Notes under the pieces: generated by a model
What the model saw: the letters and a program-made list of their open reading frames with translations, nothing else
Told to the model about the DNA's origin: nothing
The model's database searches: none
Shown: piece by piece, positions 33,342-40,521 of the stretch
Numbering within the stretch: position 1 is the stretch's first letter
Layout of the letters: every line of letters begins with the position of its first letter
Made by a program: the position numbers and the translations under genes
From: Victivallales bacterium
GTDB lineage: Bacteria > Verrucomicrobiota > Lentisphaeria > Victivallales > Victivallaceae
Assembly: GCA_031261965.1 (NCBI GenBank)
Contig: JAISIP010000045.1
Coordinates: forward strand, 1 to 40,521
Direction of reading: 5' to 3'
Length of the DNA stretch: 40,521 bases

Positions 33342-34592
33342 TTACATCCTTGCTACGACCGCTTCGGCGAACGCGGAACAACCGACTTCGGTAGCTCCCT
33401 GCATAAGCCGGGCAAAATCGTAAGTCACCACCCGGTCGGCGATGGCACGCTCGATTCCCGAAGTCACCAGTTCGGCGGCTTCGACCCAACCGAGGTGACG
33501 CAACAACATTTCGCCGGACAGCGCGAGCGAACTCGGATTAACTTTGTCCAAGTTGGCGTATTTGGGCGCAGTTCCGTGAGTTGCCTCAAAAAGAGCGTGA
33601 CCGGTAGTGTAGTTGATATTCGCTCCCGGAGCTATGCCGATGCCGCCGACGCATGCCGCCAGCGCGTCCGAGACATAGTCGCCGTTGAGATTCATAGTGG
33701 CAATCACATCGTATTCGTCCGGGCGGGTCAGGATTTGCTGTAAAAACGCATCGCAAATGCAATCTTTGACCAAAATTTTTCCCGCCGGGGCTTGCCAATC
33801 GCAATCGGCGGCGACGACGGCTTTGTCGGCGTATTCCCGGCGTATAAGGTCATATCCCCAATTTTTGAAGCCGCCCTCGGTGAACTTCATGATGTTCCCC
33901 TTGTGAACCAAAGTGACGCTCTTGCGATTGTTTGCAATGGCGTAGTCCATAGCGGCACGGATCAGCCGCTCGCTGCCCTCGATTGAAATCGGTTTTATCC
34001 CGATGCTCGAACTTTCGGGGAAACGAATCTTTTTTACCCCCATTTCGTTCTGTAAAAAGGCGATCACTTTGCTTACTTCCGGCGTCTTGGCGTTCCATTC
34101 GATTCCGGCGTAAATATCCTCGGTGTTTTCGCGAAAAACCACCATATCGGTCTTCTCCGGGTGTTTTACCGGGGAGGGGACTCCGTTGAAGTAACGAACC
34201 GGACGCAAACAAACGTAGAGATCAAGTTCCTGGCGCAACGCGACATTCAGCGAGCGGATTCCGCCGCCGACCGGAGTGGTCAACGGTCCTTTGATCGCAA
34301 TGAGATATTCGCGAATGGCATCGACGGTTTCGCCGGGCAACCAGAGTTCTTCGCCGTAAACTTTATTTGCCTTTTCGCCAGCGAACAGCTCCATCCAGGC
34401 GATCTTGCGCTTGTTGTTGTAGGCTTTTTCGACCGCGCTGTTCCAAATCAGCATTGAGGCCTTGGTAATATCCGAACCGATACCGTCGCCCTCGATAAAT
34501 CCGACAATCGGATTATCCGGCACTTGAAGTTTGCCGGACGCGTCGGCGGTGATTTTTTTTCCGTTCGGGATTTTTATTTTTTGATAGGACAT
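33342..34592 (-). CDS. icd: Isocitrate dehydrogenase (NADP-type)
   Basis: The 416-residue protein is a prokaryotic-type isocitrate dehydrogenase of E. coli length. [14 protein letters not shown] opens the fold, and [20 protein letters not shown] holds the substrate Ser and Arg residues. [14 protein letters not shown] and [20 protein letters not shown] are standard. The cofactor site [19 protein letters not shown] keeps the Lys-Tyr pair that selects NADP in E. coli. It makes 2-oxoglutarate, likely for glutamate synthesis here. A promoter lies at 34637-34665 and a leader hairpin lies between it and the start (GGAGAAGG before ATG). Confidence 0.95.
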   Translation of the reverse strand: MSYQKIKIPNGKKITADASGKLQVPDNPIVGFIEGDGIGSDITKASMLIWNSAVEKAYNNKRKIAWMELFAGEKANKVYGEELWLPGETVDAIREYLIAIKGPLTTPVGGGIRSLNVALRQELDLYVCLRPVRYFNGVPSPVKHPEKTDMVVFRENTEDIYAGIEWNAKTPEVSKVIAFLQNEMGVKKIRFPESSSIGIKPISIEGSERLIRAAMDYAIANNRKSVTLVHKGNIMKFTEGGFKNWGYDLIRREYADKAVVAADCDWQAPAGKILVKDCICDAFLQQILTRPDEYDVIATMNLNGDYVSDALAACVGGIGIAPGANINYTTGHALFEATHGTAPKYANLDKVNPSSLALSGEMLLRHLGWVEAAELVTSGIERAIADRVVTYDFARLMQGATEVGCSAFAEAVVARM

Positions 34593-34607
34593 ACCTTCTC
34601 CGTGTTT

Positions 34608-34627
34608 AAAAAATGCTCTTTTAGAGC
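34608..34627 (-). promoter_or_regulatory. Leader hairpin with T-run in the icd 5' region
   Basis: On the minus strand GCTCT-AAA-AGAGC is followed by A and six T. It lies between the icd promoter and its RBS, so the mRNA would start with it. It may attenuate icd, protect the mRNA 5' end, or terminate read-through from the lactate operon upstream. Confidence 0.5.
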
Positions 34628-34636
34628 TATCTGTCT

Positions 34637-34665
34637 AATATACAGCACGATAATGTTTTCTTCAA
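34637..34665 (-). promoter_or_regulatory. icd promoter
   Basis: Minus-strand TTGAAG (34665-34660) and TATATT (34642-34637) at 17-base spacing, in the gap after the lactate dehydrogenase stop codon. Confidence 0.65.
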
Positions 34666-34682
34666 GTCTGAGAGCTTATCAA

Positions 34683-36092
34683 CTACTTCGTACCAACTAC
34701 TTTTGACGGGTTGAGAATATTCAACGGGTCAAAAATTTGTTTGATTCCCGATAAAAGCTCATCTTCACGCGGACTGAGCGATTCCGCAAGGAACGGTCGT
34801 TTTGCGATTCCGATGCCATGTTCTCCCGAAACTTTTCCGCCGAGGGTTTTAGCTTTGGCGTATAACTCGTTAAAGACGGCGTTGAGAGTCTTTTTCCACT
34901 CCTCTTCTTTTAATTCGTCGCGCAATACGTAGATATGCAAATTGCCGTCCCCGGCGTGACCGAACGAGCGTATTCTCGCCCCGTATTTCTTTTGCAGCGA
35001 ATGTGAAAAAAGTACAAATTCCGCCACATGCAAGCGGGGTACAACCACATCGCACTCGTCCATTTCAGTGGTGGACGCCTTGATCGCTTCGAGAAACGCT
35101 CCACGCGCCGACCAGATTGATTCGTTGCGTTCGGTGGTGTTGGAAATAAACACGTCAAGCGCCCCCGCCTCAAGGCAGGTATGGGCGGCGGCGTGATAGG
35201 CAAGGTCAAGCTCTTCCTTGCCGGCGGCATCGAAAGTCAGGAGCAAGTACGCATCGGAGCTGTTGTCGGGAAATTTCCGTCCGAGAAACTGTTCTGCCGC
35301 AAGAATCACTTCACGCTCCATAAACTCCACTGCCGTGGGAACAGAATTCGCCCTGATCACCGCAGGAACCGCTTTGATTGCCGAACTCAGATCGGGGAAC
35401 GGCACGAGCAAACTAAGCTTAAACTTCGGCAACGGGAGCAAACGCAAAATCGCTTTGGTCACAATCCCGAGCGTGCCTTCCGAGCCGACAATTAAGTCCT
35501 TCAAGCTGTAGCCGGAGCTGTTTTTGACGACTTTGCCGCCGATTTCAATAATCGAGCCGTCCGCAAGCACCACTTCCAGACCCCTGACATAATCGCGGGT
35601 TACACCGTATTTTACCGCCCGCATACCGCCGGCGTTGGTATTGATGTTTCCGCCGATGGTCGCGGTTTTTTCGCCCGGGTCTGGCGGGTAAAACAAATTG
35701 TGTTCTTCGACAAATTTGGAGATTTCCATGAGCAATACGCCCGGTTCGAGCGTAAGAGTCATATTTTCCTGGTCAAGCTCAAGAAAACGATTCATGCCGG
35801 ACAAGTCGATCATAATTCCACCGAAAAGTGCCACCGAGCCGCCGACCAGCCCTGTCCCTTGACCGCGTGGAGTAACCGGGATTCTGTTTTTTGAGGCGTA
35901 TTTCATAATCGCCGAAACCTCTTCGGCGGAGGCGACTTTAATTAGCACATCAGGGCGGTGAAACGTCCCGGAAAGTTCGTCATGGCAAAAATCTTCGCTG
36001 ACTTCAGCACCGGGAATAACCCGGTCGGGCGAGCAGATTTTTCGCAATTCCGCTAAATCATCGGAGTTGAATTTTTTGTATGAAGCAGACAT
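34683..36092 (-). CDS. lctD: FAD-linked D-lactate/glycolate dehydrogenase (LctD/GlcD-type)
   Basis: The start [13 protein letters not shown] (ATG at 36092) is preferred over the track start, because AAAGGA precedes it and it lies one base after the etfA stop; this gives 469 residues. The FAD-binding PCMH domain shows [20 protein letters not shown] and [20 protein letters not shown], followed by [15 protein letters not shown]. The C-terminal FAD oxidase domain ends [16 protein letters not shown]. This close GlcD form next to etfB/etfA matches the Acetobacterium LctBCD complex, in which lactate oxidation to pyruvate is coupled to NAD+ and ferredoxin by electron confurcation. Glycolate or 2-hydroxyglutarate are other possible substrates, but the LarA gene favours lactate. 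Confidence 0.88.
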   Translation of the reverse strand: MSASYKKFNSDDLAELRKICSPDRVIPGAEVSEDFCHDELSGTFHRPDVLIKVASAEEVSAIMKYASKNRIPVTPRGQGTGLVGGSVALFGGIMIDLSGMNRFLELDQENMTLTLEPGVLLMEISKFVEEHNLFYPPDPGEKTATIGGNINTNAGGMRAVKYGVTRDYVRGLEVVLADGSIIEIGGKVVKNSSGYSLKDLIVGSEGTLGIVTKAILRLLPLPKFKLSLLVPFPDLSSAIKAVPAVIRANSVPTAVEFMEREVILAAEQFLGRKFPDNSSDAYLLLTFDAAGKEELDLAYHAAAHTCLEAGALDVFISNTTERNESIWSARGAFLEAIKASTTEMDECDVVVPRLHVAEFVLFSHSLQKKYGARIRSFGHAGDGNLHIYVLRDELKEEEWKKTLNAVFNELYAKAKTLGGKVSGEHGIGIAKRPFLAESLSPREDELLSGIKQIFDPLNILNPSKVVGTK

Positions 36093-36093
36093 T

Positions 36094-37281
36094 TTATTGT
36101 CCTTTCTCAAGCTTGATTTTTTCAATCAATTGCGGCACGATTTTATAAAGATCGCCATGAATTCCGATATGTGCACTCTTGAAAATCGCGGCGTTGGGGT
36201 CGGTGTTAATCGCGACAATCAGCTCCGAGCCACTCATCCCCGCCACAAACTGAATCGCACCGGAAACTCCGCAAGTGATGATCAATTTGGGTTTGACCGT
36301 CCGCCCGGAGAGTCCGATCTGGCAACGCGGATTGACCCAGCCGGCTTCGATCAGCGAGCGGGTCGAGGCGAGTTTGCCTCCGAGCAACCCGGCAAGCTCT
36401 TCGAGCATGGCAAGATCCTCCTGTTTGCGAATTCCGCGTCCGGCGACTACGATGACTTCGGCTTCTTCAATCCCGACTTCGCGCTTCTTTTCGGTTACTT
36501 TTTGCACCGAAATGGCGGAATTCAGTTGCGGGTTTGCAAGCGAACAACGCGTGATTTTGCCGATGGCTTCCCGTTTGGGAGGAATCGGGAAAATCTTGTA
36601 ACGCACCGTCGCAAATTGCGGGCGGTGTTTCGGTGTATTGATATGCGCCATAATATTTCCGCCGTATGCCGGGCGAATCTGATCGAGGTCGGTACTCGGT
36701 TGCATATCAAGCTTGGTGCAGTCGGCGGTAAGCCCGGTACGGAATCGCGCCGCCACCCGGGGTGCGAGCGATCGACCCGAAGTGGTTCCGCCCACCAGTA
36801 CGGTGGAGGGGAGATTTTTATTGATAAAATCCTCCAGTACCGCGGTATAGGGTTCGATGCGGAAATGTTCGAGCGCCGGGTCGTCGTAGACGAACACCTC
36901 GTCCGCCCCGTAAGAGAGCAATTCATCCGCTTTGTCGGCGATCCGATACCCGATCAAGACGCAATAAACCGGATGATTGATCTTATCGGCGAGATCCCGC
37001 GCTTTGCCCAATAATTCAAACGTAATCGGGTGAACCGCTCCGGCGGTTTGTTCGGCAACCACGGCGACGCCGCGCCACGCGGATTTATCCACCGCCGGGG
37101 CATTCTTTTCTTCGACATACTCAAAAACACCGCCGCCTTTTTTAATGCAAATCCGACACATCTTGCAACCGGAGTCGATATCGAGTTTGCCGTTGTCGTA
37201 ATGAATCGCCCCAAACGGGCATAGTTTGACAAGCGCAGTGGGATTTTCCGCCTTTTCCTGATGAATTTTAATAAATGCCAT
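36094..37281 (-). CDS. etfA: Electron transfer flavoprotein alpha subunit with N-terminal ferredoxin domain
   Basis: The 395-residue protein has an extra N-terminal part of about 65 residues with [10 protein letters not shown] and [13 protein letters not shown], four Cys for one 4Fe-4S cluster. The EtfA domain follows, with the FAD site [20 protein letters not shown] and [20 protein letters not shown] and the end [19 protein letters not shown]. Ferredoxin-fused EtfA occurs in bifurcating systems such as LctC and CarE. It pairs with EtfB and passes electrons between lactate dehydrogenase, NAD and ferredoxin. It follows etfB by 7 bases. Confidence 0.93.
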   Translation of the reverse strand: MAFIKIHQEKAENPTALVKLCPFGAIHYDNGKLDIDSGCKMCRICIKKGGGVFEYVEEKNAPAVDKSAWRGVAVVAEQTAGAVHPITFELLGKARDLADKINHPVYCVLIGYRIADKADELLSYGADEVFVYDDPALEHFRIEPYTAVLEDFINKNLPSTVLVGGTTSGRSLAPRVAARFRTGLTADCTKLDMQPSTDLDQIRPAYGGNIMAHINTPKHRPQFATVRYKIFPIPPKREAIGKITRCSLANPQLNSAISVQKVTEKKREVGIEEAEVIVVAGRGIRKQEDLAMLEELAGLLGGKLASTRSLIEAGWVNPRCQIGLSGRTVKPKLIITCGVSGAIQFVAGMSGSELIVAINTDPNAAIFKSAHIGIHGDLYKIVPQLIEKIKLEKGQ

Positions 37282-37288
37282 AAATCTA

Positions 37289-38089
37289 TTACCTCAGCTG
37301 CTGCAAAAATTTTCTGTCTTCGAGAAGTTCAAAGAGACGTTCGGCAAGTTCCGCATCGGAACCCTCCCAACTTTCGTGCGTGTTGGTGCTTTCGGGCGGA
37401 AAAATCCGTTTGACTTGCGTCGGCGAACCGGATAGTCCGTAATGGTTCGGGTCGGTGTCCACCATATCGTCCAGCGTGTATACTTTTATATCGCGCCCGG
37501 CGGTTTCGAGTTTGCGCCGGAATGACGGCAAACGCGGTTCATAAATGCCCTTTTCCACACAAACCAGACCAGGCAGTTTTACTTTTACACTTTCGATGTG
37601 CAAGGGTAAATCCAAGTCCAGGGCAATTTCGCGATCGGAAAGCTCATGGATTTGTGAAACTCCCGCCACATGGGCGATACCCAAAAACTCCGCCAACTCC
37701 GCTCCGACTTGCGCTGTGTCGCCGTCGGTGGTCTGCTTGCCGCAAATAATCAGATCCGCCCCGCCGGAAGTCTTGATCCCTTGCGAAAGCGTATAGGCGG
37801 TCGCCAACACGTCGGAGCCGCCAAACCGCCGATCGGAGAGGATTATCCCATGGTCAACGCCCATCATAAACGCTTCGCGAATTACGCTTTCGGCCTGCGG
37901 CGGTCCCATGGTTACGACGGTTATTTCCGCACCGTGCGTCTGCTTAAAGCGCAACGCGGTTTCAAGCGCGTAAAGGTCGTAGGGATTCATTTTGGATTCC
38001 ACTCCATCCCGCTTAAGTACGCCGGTTTTGGGGTCGATTTCGACCTCCGAGGTCCCGGGAACCTGCTTGATACAGACTATTATTTTCAT
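37289..38089 (-). CDS. etfB: Electron transfer flavoprotein beta subunit
   Basis: The 266-residue protein starts MKIIVCIKQVPGTSEVEIDP and has MNPYDLYALETALRFKQTHG. The nucleotide-binding LIICGKQTTDGDTAQVGAEL and the family signature region VKVKLPGLVCVEKG are also present. In bifurcating Etf this subunit holds the second FAD and the NADH site. The start overlaps the larA stop by 4 bases, so translation is coupled. Together with etfA and the FAD dehydrogenase it forms the LDH-Etf unit. Confidence 0.93.
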   Translation of the reverse strand: MKIIVCIKQVPGTSEVEIDPKTGVLKRDGVESKMNPYDLYALETALRFKQTHGAEITVVTMGPPQAESVIREAFMMGVDHGIILSDRRFGGSDVLATAYTLSQGIKTSGGADLIICGKQTTDGDTAQVGAELAEFLGIAHVAGVSQIHELSDREIALDLDLPLHIESVKVKLPGLVCVEKGIYEPRLPSFRRKLETAGRDIKVYTLDDMVDTDPNHYGLSGSPTQVKRIFPPESTNTHESWEGSDAELAERLFELLEDRKFLQQLR

Positions 38090-39363
38090 GCATACCCCTT
38101 GATAATGACAGAGACTCCATCGGGAATCACCGCAACTTTGGAATTTTTCCCCGTGATTGCAAATGCAGTATTTAGTGCCTCATTGAGGGTAGAGGCAGTT
38201 AAAAGATGCATTTTTTTGAGCATGGCGTGATCGCAATCGCGAGTTACTACAATAACTTTTCGTTTGGCGAGAATACGGCCGAGAATTTGAAATTCCCACT
38301 GATCCGGCTCGGTCTGATCGCGGGGAATATTTGCCACGCGCCGGAGCAACTCCTCAGGTGACGCGGCGTTTGCCAAATTTTGATAAAAAGATTCGCCGCC
38401 GTGACCGTCGGAACACGAGGCGGCGATGATAATCACTCCGTTTTCACGCGTGGCGGCTTCCCCGGCGGTCATGCCTTTTACCGTCTGATAGACGTTTTGA
38501 TCGAGCGGATATCCGCCGTTGCTGGTCACGACAATATCGGATAACGGAACTTTTATCTCGGCGAACGAACGCAAAAAATCGCATCCGGCACGATGAGCCT
38601 CAAACGGATCGCCGGCAAAGGCGCGGACGATTTTTTTGTTGCGGTCGATCACCACGTTGGCGATAAACGCCAATTTTGTGGCTTTGGCGGCAAAGACCAT
38701 ATCGCGGTGAATCGGATTGTCCGCAAGGTTGCCGGTACGCGCATATGGACTTTGAATGAACTCCGAACAGTGGTTTGCCAAAACGGTTTGGCGCGAGGCT
38801 ATTCCGGGTAACACGCTTTTGCGGCCGCCGGAAAATCCGGCAAAAAAGTGCGGTTCGATAAAGCCTTCGGATAACAAAAGCTCGGTTTCAATTGCGAGAC
38901 GGTTGACGATAAGCTCTCCGCCCGAAGGCAACGTGCCAAGCCGAATCAGCGAAGAAGCGTCATTTGAATCGTGAATGACGATTTTTTCGCGTTCGACGAT
39001 CTCTGTACCGAATTTCGCCACGAGTTCGGCTTTGGTCGTACCGCGATGAAACCCGGTGGCGATAAGGATAGTTATATCGATGTCCGGTGAGTTTTGGCGC
39101 AAACGCGACAAAAGTTGCGGCACGATAAATTTGCTCGGCACCGGGCGGGTGTGGTCACTGGCGATGATCACGGCGGAACGCTTACCTCTGGCAAGTTCTT
39201 CAAGTTTGGGCGATTTGATTGGAGAATCCAAAGCGCAGTCAACGGCAGCTGCCTGATCGGTCGCCGCTTCGGGCAGGGCGGATTCAAAACTGCCTAAAAA
39301 GTTCTCTTCGGCGATTTCTCCGGAAATTTCGGTCCGGTTGTAAGGTAGGTTGATAGTTGTCAT
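38086..39363 (-). CDS. larA: LarA-type nickel-dependent lactate racemase
   Basis: Two starts are possible (ATG at 39372 or 39363). MTTINLPYNRTEISG from 39363 is chosen: 425 residues matches LarA, and GGA lies at the right distance. Seen are IIASDHTRPVPSKFIVPQLL with the LarA DHTRP, ATGFHRGTTKAE, EPHFFAGFSGGRKSVLPGI with the nickel-pincer Lys/His environment, and SNGGYPLDQNVYQTVKG. LarA interconverts L- and D-lactate using the NPN nickel cofactor. The maturation genes larB, larC and larE are not in this window. As the first gene of the operon it would feed one isomer to the dehydrogenase. Related LarA homologues racemise other 2-hydroxy acids. Confidence 0.9.
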   Translation of the reverse strand: MTTINLPYNRTEISGEIAEENFLGSFESALPEAATDQAAAVDCALDSPIKSPKLEELARGKRSAVIIASDHTRPVPSKFIVPQLLSRLRQNSPDIDITILIATGFHRGTTKAELVAKFGTEIVEREKIVIHDSNDASSLIRLGTLPSGGELIVNRLAIETELLLSEGFIEPHFFAGFSGGRKSVLPGIASRQTVLANHCSEFIQSPYARTGNLADNPIHRDMVFAAKATKLAFIANVVIDRNKKIVRAFAGDPFEAHRAGCDFLRSFAEIKVPLSDIVVTSNGGYPLDQNVYQTVKGMTAGEAATRENGVIIIAASCSDGHGGESFYQNLANAASPEELLRRVANIPRDQTEPDQWEFQILGRILAKRKVIVVTRDCDHAMLKKMHLLTASTLNEALNTAFAITGKNSKVAVIPDGVSVIIKGYA

Positions 39364-39377
39364 ATATTCCATTGGAT

Positions 39378-39421
39378 TCGGTTTCGCCTCTAAAAATACT
39401 ATGAAACCGAGCTTTTTTCAA
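39378..39421 (-). promoter_or_regulatory. Lactate operon promoter with inverted-repeat operator
   Basis: Minus-strand TTGAAA (39421-39416) and TATTTT (39398-39393) are 17 bases apart. An 8-bp inverted repeat TCGGTTTC (39378-39385) / GAAACCGA (39403-39410) straddles the -10, with 17 bases between the arms, as expected for a repressor site controlling the lactate genes. Confidence 0.6.
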
Positions 39422-39462
39422 TGGAAAAGGGATATTTATTTGGAAAATTTTCGTTTCTTGAT

Positions 39463-39490
39463 TTGATTTTCTTAAAACGCGAACTATAGT
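39463..39490 (+). promoter_or_regulatory. tRNA-Cys promoter
   Basis: TTGATT (39463-39468) and TATAGT (39485-39490) at 16-base spacing; the tRNA begins 14 bases after the -10. The context CTATAGTATGAGCC is shared with the promoter at 29504-29532. Confidence 0.65.
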
Positions 39491-39504
39491 ATGAGCCATC
39501 ACAA

Positions 39505-39578
39505 GGCGTGGTAGCCAAGAGGTTAGGCGGCGGTCTGCAAAATCGCTTAGATCGGTTCAATTCCGATCCACGCCTCCA
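39505..39578 (+). tRNA. tRNA-Cys (anticodon GCA)
   Basis: All four arms can be folded: acceptor GGCGTGG/CCACGCC, D-stem GCC/GGC, anticodon stem GCGGT/ATCGC with loop CTGCAAA (anticodon GCA at 39537-39539), and T-arm TCGG-TTCAATT-CCGA. The 3' CCA is encoded. A T-run follows directly and may end transcription. Confidence 0.95.
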
Positions 39579-39597
39579 TTTTTTTGCCAGGATTTCA

Positions 39598-39785
39598 GGC
39601 TACCTCTAAAAACTGGAAATTTGGCTAAAAATTGCAGCTCACAATTGTATGCGCGGTCTTGCGCGTATCTGGTTAACTCTATGTTAGCCAGATGCTTGCA
39701 AAACCGCACCTCCAAGTTGTGAATCTGCCAATTTTTAACACAACCCAGTTTTTAGAGATACCCTTCAGTTTTTAGGGGGTAGCCT
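39598..39785 (-). repeat. Dispersed TIR element, copy 8 (full length plus extra end)
   Basis: A complete 166-bp copy (39598-39763) in minus orientation: GGCTACCTCTAAAAACTGG, the central GGTTAACTCTATGTTAGCC, core CGCACCTCCAAGTTGTGAAT, and end CCCAGTTTTTAGAGATACCC. TTCA flanks both sides (39594-39597 and 39764-39767). A further solitary end AGTTTTTAGGGGGTAGCC follows and runs into the stop codon of the prepilin-like gene. It starts 20 bases after tRNA-Cys. Confidence 0.85.
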
Positions 39786-40422
39786 AATATCGGTACGCGC
39801 TGCCTCCTGCCCACATATATTTGAGCTCATCTGATGACCCGTAAGAGTTTGCCGGCGTGCACGCAATATTGGTTGATCCGTCGGGATTGCTTATTCCGAC
39901 AATCGTTCCGGGTGGATTGACTTTGCGCGGGGACATCGCCTGAACATGTCCGTCAAGAAAACCAATCGGGGTGGAAGTCAAATGTACATCGCCAAGAGGT
40001 CGATACGCACCGTCGATGCTCCCCGCCAAAGAGGTAAGTCCCTCGGCTCGATCTCCCACAATAATCCGCAGGGAAGGTTTTTTTACCAAAGGTGCATTAA
40101 GTATGCTTGACAAAACAATTGCCCCCTCGGAATATCCGCAAGCGGGATTCCAACCATAGGTTTCGCCCAGTCCGCCGATATAATTCCACCAATCCGTATG
40201 TGCGCCTTGAATACCGCCAATGGTCTTGTTGCTCGACGGGCAACGCAATTTTACTTGAATATAGTTGACGCTTTTACCCTGCAAAGTATATTCCGGGGCG
40301 TATCCCATTGAAACAAACCGGACTTCCCAGCGTATCTTGTCATACAAAAAAGGAGCAGTCATCCCCCGAAAATCACCCATATATGAGGCATTGTAAGAAT
40401 TGAGGCAACCTCTAAAAACCAT
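39784..40422 (-). pseudogene. Prepilin-like H-X9-DG protein, N-terminus lost
   Basis: The 212 residues match the C-terminal part of the type II secretion/prepilin-like proteins abundant in Lentisphaerota and Planctomycetes. The defining motif is DVHLTSTPIGFLDGHVQAM: His, nine residues, then Asp-Gly. Intact relatives begin with a prepilin leader and FTLIELLVV-type helix, which is missing here. The first codons of the ORF (MVFRGCL) are encoded by the terminus of a repeat element at 40404-40434, and no prepilin leader is found further upstream in the window. Insertion or recombination at the element probably removed the start of the gene. The annotated ATG is therefore likely not a natural start. 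Confidence 0.7.
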
Positions 40423-40434
40423 TTTTTAGAGGTT
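40404..40434. repeat. Dispersed TIR element, copy 9 (two ends only)
   Basis: AACCTCTAAAAA and TTTTTTAGAGGTT face each other around a CCA centre with no core between. It is the minimal form of the element, a near-perfect palindrome, and it supplies the start codon region of the truncated prepilin-like gene. Confidence 0.75.
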
Positions 40435-40521
40435 TTGTATTAAACATAGTTCCGTTTTTTTGAATTTTACCAGTTTTTTGTCGCGTTTTTTCTGTTTTAT
40501 ACCCGGTTATTTTGGGGCGAT

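Noticed and set aside
36067-37014. 315-residue plus-strand ORF
   Set aside because: It is wholly antisense to etfA, with the low-complexity composition of a shadow frame and no recognisable domain.
39505-39785. tRNA-Cys as an integration site of an island
   Set aside because: No integrase and no duplicate of the tRNA 3' end were found in the window; only the dispersed element lies next to it.

Overview
The window looks like a chromosomal segment of a Gram-negative bacterium from the PVC group, most likely Lentisphaerota/Victivallales. This is inference. It rests on a truncated prepilin-like protein with an H-X9-DG motif, a TolQ-TolR-TolA envelope cluster, a GlmU-like single-domain protein, and gene complements typical of gut anaerobes. 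Promoters are plainly sigma70-like: several genes have TTGnnn-16/17-TATAnT boxes readable by eye. No plasmid or phage backbone is visible.

Layout. 1-3.5 kb: the end of an RHS-repeat protein with a variable tail, then an exported Sel1-repeat protein. 3.5-9.9 kb: a tight minus-strand operon (ROK sugar kinase, metallo-beta-lactamase-fold hydrolase, acyltransferase/acyl-ACP synthetase fusion, ribokinase, recN). 10.0-13.6 kb: a divergent Tol-like operon (tolQ, tolR, tolA-like) followed by an unrecognised membrane-anchored protein with repeated TKTRKT motifs. 13.6-18.6 kb: stand-alone 5'-3' exonuclease, an AT-rich 650-base gap, an AraC regulator, a GlmU-like protein with ilvN, and a DNA/RNA non-specific endonuclease. 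18.7-27 kb: a defence and accessory island with a MntA/HepT toxin-antitoxin pair, a RhuM remnant, a two-gene restriction-modification locus whose 1419-residue enzyme joins a GIY-YIG nuclease, an SF2 helicase and an N6-adenine methyltransferase, an orphan gene, and a YefM/YoeB pair. 27-34.6 kb: pgk, gapA, a membrane glycosyltransferase, and an icd / EIIA-CBS / ArsB-NhaD permease operon. 34.7-39.4 kb: a lactate operon (LarA-type racemase, EtfB, ferredoxin-fused EtfA, FAD lactate dehydrogenase) that matches the electron-confurcating LDH-Etf arrangement. 39.5-40.5 kb: tRNA-Cys and a truncated prepilin-like gene.

The most distinctive signal is a family of dispersed intergenic elements. Their inverted ends read GGGTATCTCTAAAAACT / AGTTTTTAGAGGTAGCCC. 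The complete copies are about 167 bp, others are shortened, and one consists of the two ends only. At least nine loci carry them. Their ends lie on or within a few bases of stop codons again and again. One copy is flanked by 10-bp direct repeats, and facing ends bracket the YefM/YoeB module. Separate copies also sit on both sides of MntA/HepT and of the truncated prepilin gene. This looks like a non-autonomous mobile element (MITE-like) that marks or carries accessory cassettes.

The core metabolism that can be read is lower glycolysis (gapA, pgk), isocitrate dehydrogenase, sugar phosphorylation, and lactate racemisation plus oxidation through an Etf complex. This fits a fermentative or anaerobic lifestyle, but no respiratory or hydrogenase genes lie in the window to confirm it.
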